The notes beneath the pieces were generated by a model, which did not search any database, was not told the origin of the DNA, and saw only the letters and a program-made list of their open reading frames with translations. A DNA stretch of 40,542 nt from Candidatus Copromonas avistercoris (nom. illeg.) (GTDB lineage Bacteria; Bacillota; Clostridia; Lachnospirales; Lachnospiraceae): positions 1 to 40,542 of the forward strand of contig DVFQ01000027.1 of NCBI GenBank assembly GCA_018713185.1, given 5' to 3'. Below, in pieces: positions 16,120 through 22,819 of the stretch (its first letter is position 1; every line of letters starts with the position of its first letter). Both the position numbers and the translations under genes were made by a program.

Positions 16120-16628
16120 GGAAGACAAACGTCCTGCTGATCGGCATGCCGTCGGCCGGAAAAAGTACCGTTGGAGCCCTTTTGGCGAAGCGTCTGGGAG
16201 TTCCCTTTACAGATATGGATCTGGTGATCCAGGAAAAGACCGGAAAGCTTTTGAAGGAGCTGATCGCCGGGCTTGGGGAGCAGGGATTTCTGGAACTGGA
16301 GGAACGGATCAACCGGGAGCATGAGGCAGACCGGACGGTGATCGCTCCGGGCGGAAGCGTGATTTACGGGAAACGGGCCATGGAGCATTACCGGGAAATG
16401 GCGGTGATCGTTTATTTGAAGCTTTCCTTCGAGGAGCTGACGGAGCGGATCGGGGATCCAAGGGAACGGGGCGTCGTTTTAAAGGATGGGATGACGCTGC
16501 GGGATCTGTATGAAGAACGGGTTCCCTATTACGAAGAATACGCGGACGTAACGGTGGAGGAAAACGGGAAAAGCCCGGAACAGATCGTCCAGGAGCTGGG
16601 GGCTTATCTTGAAGAACGGGGATTTTAG
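16116..16628 (+). CDS. Shikimate kinase-like P-loop kinase
   Basis: The 170-residue product has the shikimate kinase fold signature: Walker A GMPSAGKST at about 10-18, and DMD at 33-35 in the place of the shikimate/Mg-binding acid. A PGGSV loop near 80 sits where classical enzymes have GGG, and a lid region has RGVVLKDGMTLRDLYEERVPYY. AroK converts shikimate to shikimate 3-phosphate using ATP. The divergent PGGSV loop and the isolation from other aro genes leave room for a different small-molecule substrate. The start overlaps the flavin reductase stop (ATGA), indicating translational coupling; the track start at 16068 lies inside that gene. A terminator follows 45 bp later. Confidence 0.8.
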   Translation: MRKTNVLLIGMPSAGKSTVGALLAKRLGVPFTDMDLVIQEKTGKLLKELIAGLGEQGFLELEERINREHEADRTVIAPGGSVIYGKRAMEHYREMAVIVYLKLSFEELTERIGDPRERGVVLKDGMTLRDLYEERVPYYEEYADVTVEENGKSPEQIVQELGAYLEERGF

Positions 16629-16672
16629 ATTCCCGGTAATATTTTTCTGACTGTAAAATTTCATAGAACTTT

Positions 16673-16720
16673 GGCGTCTCAAAACCGGCGGTTTTACCAG
16701 TTTTGGGACGTCTTTTTTTA
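16673..16720 (+). terminator. Terminator after the shikimate kinase-like gene
   Basis: GGCGTCTCAAAAC and GTTTTGGGACGTC pair with two non-Watson-Crick positions around an inner GC-rich loop, followed by TTTTTTTA. It isolates the downstream surface-protein operon. Confidence 0.85.
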
Positions 16721-16731
16721 TGGATCCGACA

Positions 16732-16761
16732 TGGACGGCGAAACGGGCGTCATGCTATAAT
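16732..16761 (+). promoter_or_regulatory. Promoter of the surface-protein operon
   Basis: TGGACG and TATAAT are 18 bp apart, and the -10 box is extended by an upstream TGC. It lies just after the terminator and about 128 bp before the first start codon at 16889. No other good promoter is visible until after the 34050 gene, so it probably drives about 18 kb. Confidence 0.6.
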
Positions 16762-16888
16762 TTCGGCAGAACGTATCAATCCTATCTAGGGATCTAATCT
16801 TTATCAAATCGTTGGCTTGATAGCGGATCCTACTGGTTATCAGGCGGTCTTTGGCAGATTCTGCCGGAAATTCTGGAGGAAAAATCGT
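16762..16888 (+). promoter_or_regulatory. Untranslated leader of the surface-protein operon
   Basis: The leader holds TATCAA...TTGATA (9-nt loop), an overlapping TGATA...TATCA arrangement that would be mutually exclusive with it, and GGCAG-att-CTGCC just before the ribosome binding site. It is long enough for a regulatory RNA. I could not match it to c-di-GMP class I or II riboswitches, which often control clostridial adhesins. Confidence 0.3.
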
Positions 16889-18583
16889 ATGAAAAAGAAG
16901 AAGCGCTGGAAGCGGGCCGCGCTGTCCGGGGCGTTTGCCGTGCTGGCAGGCGGATGGATGGGCGGGGGAGGTATGGGAAATAATAGCTGGATCGATGGCC
17001 GCATCTTATGCGGCGGAAGCGGGCACTGCGGCATGGTGCTGGCGGCGGAGCGAGAGACTTCTGTGGAACGGGAGACTTTTGCGGGACGAGAAACCTCTGC
17101 GGAATGGGAGATTTTTGCGGAGCGGGAAGTTTCTGCGGGGGCGGAGAATTCTTACTTGGTTTCCGGGCGGCAGGAGTGCCGGCGGCTTTTGATGGAGCTG
17201 GTTTCTTCGGCGCCGGAAGAAGAACGGCAGGAATTTTACGTGACCGGGGAGGATTATGAGCCGGAGACGCTGGTGATCGCGCAGATGTTTCCTGGAGTAA
17301 AGCGGATTTCCAATACCAGGATGGCCACGGAGGAGAAAGACGGAAAAACGTATATCACCTGCCGGATCGGTTTTGAGAAATTTTCCGGTTCCGGCGTCTG
17401 CAGCCACCGGTGGGAGGAAACGACGCTGGAAGAGGCCGGGTGCCTGTCCTACGGCCGGATACGGACCCGGTGCGCGCTCTGTAAAGTGACGGAGGAATTA
17501 AGTCTCGCGCCATTGGGCCATGAAGACGAGGACGGGGACTCGCTCTGCGGCCGGTGTCTTCAGAGAACGGTTCCCCAGAGAAAAGGTGATGAAATCCGCG
17601 TAGGACTGGACGACGGAATTCTGCCGGATAACCAGCCCGGATCCCTTTCCTTTGTCTGCCTGGAGGAGGAATATGAAGGCGGAATGCTTTACGGCTGCCT
17701 TGAGGAGATTTCCGCAGAAGCGGTTCTGAAAGCCGCGGAGGAAATCGAAGGAACCAAAGAGGAGCGGATCCGGTGGTGGCTGGAGAACGGATTCTTAAAC
17801 GGGATATCCGTAAAACCGGCCTGCCAGAAACTGCTGCTTTTAGACGCCGGGGGCGTTCCCATTCAGCCGGGAGGCTGGAAAGCGGGCGAGGCGGTTCGTC
17901 CGGGACTGGTTTTAACGGTACCGGATCCAGAAGGAGAAGCGGAAAGAAATTTCTGGAGGACCGGCGATATTCAGCTCCGGGAGGTCAATGGAGTTTTGTA
18001 CCGGTTTTGCTGCATCGACGACGATTATGCAGACGGCAATTCTAATTATCAAAATCAAGCACTGTTCTTGTGCGAAACCGTGATCCGTTCGGATATTGAA
18101 AGCACGGATTCCCAAAGAGAAATCCTGCCGTTTGGCAAAAACAGCAATTATAAATATTCTCAGATCCGGCAATGGCTTTTGCAGGCTGCCGGAGACGGGC
18201 CGGAGGCGCCGTCCCTTGTTTATACTGGAGTGAATACGGCGTTTGAGGGGAAAACGGCGGACGGGACTTTTTTTGGATCGGGCGGCGAGGGACTTTCCGT
18301 ACACGAAATCCCTCTGCAGGTGATCAATGACCGGATGTTTCTTCTTTCAGTGGAAGAGGCGCTTCAATATCCCCAGGCATGGGAAGCGAAGGGAACCGGG
18401 AGCGCGTACAGCCGCGGATATTGGCTGAGGACGCCGGGATTTTCCGTGGATGCAGAAGGGAATTATCAGGATGGGACGGCTTCCTATGTGGTGGATTTGG
18501 AACGGGGATGTCTTCGCCAGGCGGACGTTTCTGACACGTCGTTCGGCATCCGGCCAGCTTACTGCCTGCCGCAGGCGCCGTAG
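16889..18583 (+). CDS. Secreted DUF6273-type protein
   Basis: The 564-residue product has a signal peptide (MKKKKRWKRAALSGAFAVLAGGW). A five-fold hexapeptide repeat lies at about 54-83 (ERETSV, ERETFA, GRETSA, EWEIFA, EREVSA). A degenerate Cys-rich cluster sits at about 171-219 (CSHRWEE...CLSYGRIRTRCALCK...LGHEDEDGDSLCGRC), the pattern often seen between domains of clostridial surface proteins. The C-terminal 200 residues match DUF6273: GVLYRFCCIDDDY, REILPFGKNSNYKYSQIRQWL, GYWLRTPG, ending SFGIRPAYCLP. GGAGG lies 8-9 bases before the ATG; the track start at 16817 has no site. It is first in the operon with the GLUG and giant SpaA genes. It lacks a sorting signal and is probably released or loosely held. 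DUF6273 has no known reaction. Confidence 0.87.
   Translation: MKKKKRWKRAALSGAFAVLAGGWMGGGGMGNNSWIDGRILCGGSGHCGMVLAAERETSVERETFAGRETSAEWEIFAEREVSAGAENSYLVSGRQECRRLLMELVSSAPEEERQEFYVTGEDYEPETLVIAQMFPGVKRISNTRMATEEKDGKTYITCRIGFEKFSGSGVCSHRWEETTLEEAGCLSYGRIRTRCALCKVTEELSLAPLGHEDEDGDSLCGRCLQRTVPQRKGDEIRVGLDDGILPDNQPGSLSFVCLEEEYEGGMLYGCLEEISAEAVLKAAEEIEGTKEERIRWWLENGFLNGISVKPACQKLLLLDAGGVPIQPGGWKAGEAVRPGLVLTVPDPEGEAERNFWRTGDIQLREVNGVLYRFCCIDDDYADGNSNYQNQALFLCETVIRSDIESTDSQREILPFGKNSNYKYSQIRQWLLQAAGDGPEAPSLVYTGVNTAFEGKTADGTFFGSGGEGLSVHEIPLQVINDRMFLLSVEEALQYPQAWEAKGTGSAYSRGYWLRTPGFSVDAEGNYQDGTASYVVDLERGCLRQADVSDTSFGIRPAYCLPQAP
17048..17137 (+). repeat. 18-bp in-frame tandem repeat, five copies
   Basis: Five diverged 18-bp units of the form GAACGGGAGACTTTTGCG encode a hexapeptide with consensus ERETSA. 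The frame is preserved in every copy. It lies between the signal peptide and the Cys cluster of the DUF6273-type protein. Confidence 0.85.
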
Positions 18584-18625
18584 GTCTGAAAAGATAGTAG
18601 GCCTGAAAAGATAATAGAAAGATAG
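18581..18625 (+). repeat. 17-bp tandem repeat starting at a stop codon
   Basis: TAGGTCTGAAAAGATAG (18581-18597, its first three bases are the stop codon of the DUF6273-type gene) is followed by TAGGCCTGAAAAGATAA and a truncated TAGAAAGATAG. It fills most of the 63-bp gap before the next gene. No hairpin is evident, so the operon reads through. Confidence 0.85.
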
Positions 18626-18646
18626 TGAAAAAGAGGAGGGAAATAT

Positions 18647-21600
18647 ATGGCTGATAGAAAAAAACGCGGAAGTCAGAGGAAAGCTGGGAAATGGAGGATG
18701 CTTGCCGCCGGGTTCCTGCTTTCGGCCGCTTTCTGCCTGCCGGCCAGCGGGATGGTCAGAGCTAGCGCGGCGGGGCAAACGAGCCTGGAATCGGATTCCA
18801 ACGCGGAATCTCCGGCTTCCCCTGAGTCGGATTCCAACGCGCTGCTCCGGGCGATGGCCCGTCTGCCTGCCTCCAAAGATTTTTGGAGCGGATGGACAGG
18901 GGATCTGGGCTTTTTAGACGGAACGCATGGAAACGGGACTCAGGAAAAGCCGTATCAGCTTTCCACAAAGGAGCATCTAATGGGGCTTTCTCTTTTGGCG
19001 GCCGGAGGAATGGAAATCCGGGAAGGGGAAGGCGCGAACCCCGGCGACTATTCCGGAGCCTGGTTTGAACTGGAAAGGGATATTGACCTGGGCGGTATCC
19101 AATGGATCCCCATTGGCTTTTATGAGAGCGAGGAGGCGCTGCGGGCGGACAAGGTGTCCGTGTTTGACGGACATTTTGACGGAAACGGGCATACAATCTC
19201 CAATTTCCGGATGTACCGGCCGGAATGGAGCAACGTAGGTTTATTTGGAGCTTTGCAGAATGCTGTGGTGGAGAATTTAACGGTGCAGCCGGGAAACCTT
19301 CTGACCGCGAAGGACCGGGCGGGACTCTTAGCGGGAAGCGCAGAGCATTCGGAAATCCGCAATGTAACGGTACGGGGGACCCTGCAGGCGTCAGGGACGG
19401 CAGGCGGCCTGATCGGGGCGCTTTCCGAGGAAAGCGTCGTTGAGAATTGCACGGCGGATCATGCGGCGGTCGATGGCGGAAAAGGGAAGGAGATCTTTAT
19501 TGGCGGGATTGCCGGAACGGCGGCAAATTCGCTGATCTTGGACTGCACCGTCAACACCGGAGACAGCCTAAGCGCCAGAATCCAGGGCGGCGGATATGTG
19601 GGAGGAATCGTTGGCTTCCAGAATGGCACAGATATTTATAATGTGCATGTTATGGGAACAATCGGAGGAAGCGGCTCCCAGTCCATTGGCGGCGTGACTG
19701 GAAAATATGCGTCGGGGAAATTGAAGGTCGCGAGATTTGAGGGAGAGATCGCCAGCTCCGGACTGGGAAGCGCGGCCAGGGAGGGATGCTTTATCGGCAC
19801 CCGGGACGCCGGTTTCCATTTCCGGTATGGAACATCGGAGGGGGCGGATCTGGCGTACCTGTTCGCCGATCAGGAGGAGAAGATTGCCGCCGGAATCTGC
19901 GGCTCTGGAATTTCAGATGACAATCAATATACCTACGACGCCCACATTGGCTTCTGGAACAGCCGTGATAATTATTTTTCTCTGGTACAGGGCCGAAGCC
20001 GCAGGGATGTGGAGGACCGGTATTTTTATGAGGAGCTGGAAAACGGAATGCTCCATGTGATCGATACGGAGGAAGCGGCGCGGGAATTTCCGTGCGCACC
20101 GGACCATTTCGCGCCCAACGCCCTGGGACGGCCGGTCAGAGGGTATCTGGTTTCCGTCCTCCAGATCGATACGGCGGCCAATGTGCAGAATTATTATGAC
20201 GTAGCGGTTTTAACAGCCCGCGGGGAGTCGGTTTACTGCCGGGAAATGGATAAGGACCGCCGGGGCGCTGTCGCTCCCGGAGACGTGATAACGGTTGCGA
20301 CAGCGCCAAAAAACACGAAGGAAGAAAAGTATCAGATGGAGGGAGTTCCCACCTACACCGACGAAATGGGAAACCGGGTCGATATGACCTACCAGACCGG
20401 AGGTACATACAGCTTTGTGATGCCGGAGCATGATACGGAAATTTCCGCCGTTTACAGGAAAGTAGCGGCAAATGTGCGGATCCAGCCGGAAGAATATGAG
20501 TTTCATGTCGTCCAGGAGCGGACGGGGGACCGGAAGAATCCGTCGGCCGTAACGGAGGTCAAGGATTCGGCCGGCCGGCTGATCGCCCGATACATCAATG
20601 GAGAACTAGAAGAAGGAACCCAGGTCCAGGACGTGATGCTGGAGGCGGTCGTTGACCGGGAAAATGACGTGGCGGACGAGGCGGTACGGTGGAGCATTGA
20701 TGACGGCGACCTGATCCGCTTAAAGAAAAATGCCGACGAGGATGCTTCCGGATATACGAAGCAGAGCGCGTCGCTGGAGTTGAATTTGAACGCGGATTTC
20801 TTTAACCGCATTATCAATAAAGCGGAAAAGAACCAGGCGGATATGCAGTACCGGTATCCGATCCCGGATACGGTTTACGGAGATGGAACGCTGGGAGGAG
20901 TGGCTGTTTTAACGGCCTCGACAAGACCGTCGGCCAGCTTTGAAGGAAAGCCTGTGACGGCCAACTGCCGGATTTCCGTTACGTTTCAGATCAAGGACCG
21001 GACCCGGGTAGCCGCCGAGGACGTTTCTCTGGATCAGGACAGTCTTTCTTTTACGGTGACAAGGCGATTGACCGGAGACCGGAAGCATCCTTCGGAGCAG
21101 CTGATCGTGACGGAACCGGCGGCGCTGACCGCGTCTTTTACGCCGGATTATTTCGATAAAAAGGAAATCAGCTGGTCGGTGGACGATGAAAACATTGCTA
21201 CTGTGGAGGCCGGAACCTATGGGGCCCAGGCCGGAGAACAGGACTATAAAAACGCGGCGGTCCGTGCGCGGACGGATACGAAATGGATCCGGGACATTAT
21301 AGAAGCGGAGGACGCTTCTTTTAAAGAAGATCCATATAAGAAGCGGGAGGCCAGTGGAGAACGGGAGGCTCTTTTGACGGTGACGGCGGAAGATACTCTG
21401 GGGAATCGCAGAACGGCTTCCTGCGGGATCACGGTAACATTTCAGACAGAGGATCTGACAGAGATCCTTCCGGAACGGGTCGGGCTGGATCAGGAAAGCC
21501 TGGATTTTAACTTGACCGAAGAGAAAGAAGGCGGCCCGTCTTCTAAAACAACCGGGCGGCGCGGATTTGAGCCTCAGACGCTGACCGCAAGGATCTTTCC

Positions 21601-22786
21601 GCAGCCAGGAGACGGCGAGGAATATAAGCCTTATGATCAAGGCGTGATCTGGGAGTCTTCCGATCCGTCGGTGACGGTGGAGGAAGGAGTCATTACGCCT
21701 TTGCCGGACGCCAAATGGATCCAGGAAGCAGGAAAAGAAGCGCCTTATCATGGGGAAAAAGAGGTGATTATCACCGCCCGGGCGGCTGGGAACCGGGAGG
21801 TATCGGCAGTCTGCCGGGTAACGCTGACCTATGATTTAGAGTGTCTGGTCCTGGATAAAAAAGAATTGTTTTTTGATATGACCCTTACAAAAACCGGCTC
21901 CAGAAGCAATCCGGTGCTTACCTGGAAGGGAGCGCAGGCGCAGACGGTAAAAGCGTCGGCCTATCCTCAGAGGCGGTATCAGGAAGCAGAGGGGGAACCG
22001 CTTATTTCCTGGAAGCTGGATCCGGCGCTGCTTCGGATGGAGGGGGACGGAGCCGTGGTTCCGATAACGGATTCCGCCTGGATCGCGGAAGCAATGAAAA
22101 CGTATCCCTATACGGCGGAAAAGAAAACGGCAATTACAGTGGCCGCGGGAGAGCAGCAGGAAACAGTGGAAGTGACGCTGAAGTTTAAGATGGAAAACAA
22201 AACCACCTCCGGGGGTTCTGCATCTTCCAGCTCCAGTTCCGGAGGCTCCTCTGGTTCGGGAGGTTCGGGCTCCTCTTCGGGAATCACGGTAAATGGAACG
22301 ACGAAAACCGCGATTCCAGCGCCGGAGGGAAGCGTTACGGGAGTATGGGTGCAGGATGGGGCCGGAAGATGGCTTTTTACCAGCGAAGGGCGGACGTTTG
22401 CCGGGGAATGGGCTTATATCCATAACCCCTATGCCGGTGAAGGGCAGGAAACCACTTCCTGGTTCTGGTTCGATGAAAACGGCCATATGAAGACCGGATG
22501 GTTCCAGGATCCCGCGGATGGAAGCTGGTATTTCCTTCATGACCAGTCGGACGGCAGCCTTGGCCATATGTGTACGGGCTGGCGGCAGATCCAGGGCAGC
22601 TGGTACTATTTCGGAACGGACGGCAGGATGGCGGTAGGCTGGCATTGGATCGATGGAAAATGCTATTACATGAACCGCCCGGAAGGAACGATGGCGGCGG
22701 ATACTACGACGCCCGACGGATATACGGTAAACAGCTCTGGAGAATGGACGGTGAACGGAGTCGTCCAGACGCGGGAAACAAAGTAG
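18647..22786 (+). CDS. Secreted GLUG / Ig-like / wall-binding surface protein
   Basis: The 1379-residue product has a signal peptide (about 1-42) and a short SDSNA-containing linker. A beta-helix-like GLUG region covers about 145-360 (FDGHFDGNGHTISNF, NVGLFGALQNAVVENL, AGGLIGALSEESVVENC, GGYVGGIVGF, SIGGVTGKY). Four related Ig-like units run from about 608 to 1185. Each has LDxxSLxF, TGxRxxP, WSxDDxxI and VTVTF-type strands, and units 2-4 have an internal DxxWIxE motif. A Ser/Gly linker (about 1188-1212) and choline-binding-like wall repeats (about 1231-1379) follow. The tail shares the TTTPDG...VQTR motif with the M15 peptidase at 5396. It is attached to the wall non-covalently, in contrast to the FPETG protein encoded next. 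GAGGAGGG 6 bases before the ATG fixes the start. Adhesion or a matrix role is inferred from architecture. Confidence 0.92.
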   Translation: MADRKKRGSQRKAGKWRMLAAGFLLSAAFCLPASGMVRASAAGQTSLESDSNAESPASPESDSNALLRAMARLPASKDFWSGWTGDLGFLDGTHGNGTQEKPYQLSTKEHLMGLSLLAAGGMEIREGEGANPGDYSGAWFELERDIDLGGIQWIPIGFYESEEALRADKVSVFDGHFDGNGHTISNFRMYRPEWSNVGLFGALQNAVVENLTVQPGNLLTAKDRAGLLAGSAEHSEIRNVTVRGTLQASGTAGGLIGALSEESVVENCTADHAAVDGGKGKEIFIGGIAGTAANSLILDCTVNTGDSLSARIQGGGYVGGIVGFQNGTDIYNVHVMGTIGGSGSQSIGGVTGKYASGKLKVARFEGEIASSGLGSAAREGCFIGTRDAGFHFRYGTSEGADLAYLFADQEEKIAAGICGSGISDDNQYTYDAHIGFWNSRDNYFSLVQGRSRRDVEDRYFYEELENGMLHVIDTEEAAREFPCAPDHFAPNALGRPVRGYLVSVLQIDTAANVQNYYDVAVLTARGESVYCREMDKDRRGAVAPGDVITVATAPKNTKEEKYQMEGVPTYTDEMGNRVDMTYQTGGTYSFVMPEHDTEISAVYRKVAANVRIQPEEYEFHVVQERTGDRKNPSAVTEVKDSAGRLIARYINGELEEGTQVQDVMLEAVVDRENDVADEAVRWSIDDGDLIRLKKNADEDASGYTKQSASLELNLNADFFNRIINKAEKNQADMQYRYPIPDTVYGDGTLGGVAVLTASTRPSASFEGKPVTANCRISVTFQIKDRTRVAAEDVSLDQDSLSFTVTRRLTGDRKHPSEQLIVTEPAALTASFTPDYFDKKEISWSVDDENIATVEAGTYGAQAGEQDYKNAAVRARTDTKWIRDIIEAEDASFKEDPYKKREASGEREALLTVTAEDTLGNRRTASCGITVTFQTEDLTEILPERVGLDQESLDFNLTEEKEGGPSSKTTGRRGFEPQTLTARIFPQPGDGEEYKPYDQGVIWESSDPSVTVEEGVITPLPDAKWIQEAGKEAPYHGEKEVIITARAAGNREVSAVCRVTLTYDLECLVLDKKELFFDMTLTKTGSRSNPVLTWKGAQAQTVKASAYPQRRYQEAEGEPLISWKLDPALLRMEGDGAVVPITDSAWIAEAMKTYPYTAEKKTAITVAAGEQQETVEVTLKFKMENKTTSGGSASSSSSSGGSSGSGGSGSSSGITVNGTTKTAIPAPEGSVTGVWVQDGAGRWLFTSEGRTFAGEWAYIHNPYAGEGQETTSWFWFDENGHMKTGWFQDPADGSWYFLHDQSDGSLGHMCTGWRQIQGSWYYFGTDGRMAVGWHWIDGKCYYMNRPEGTMAADTTTPDGYTVNSSGEWTVNGVVQTRETK
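20468..22200 (+). repeat. Region encoding four diverged Ig-like repeat units
   Basis: Units begin near 20468, 21007, 21463 and 21838 and are roughly 120-180 codons each. The common pattern is LDxxSLxF, a TG(D/S)RxxP loop, a WxxDDP-like strand and a closing strand VTVTF/VTLTY. Cys precedes that strand in the first three units (ANCRISVTF, ASCGITVTF, AVCRVTLTY) and is absent in the fourth. Confidence 0.75.
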
Positions 22787-22819
22787 GCGTTTATGCTTGG
22801 CGGCGGAAAGGGGAGGACT

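Noticed and set aside
16116-16628. Confident aroK symbol
   Set aside because: The substrate loop differs from canonical shikimate kinase and no other aromatic-pathway gene is nearby.
16762-16888. c-di-GMP riboswitch in the surface operon leader
   Set aside because: Neither the class I core nor the class II pseudoknot elements can be matched by eye.
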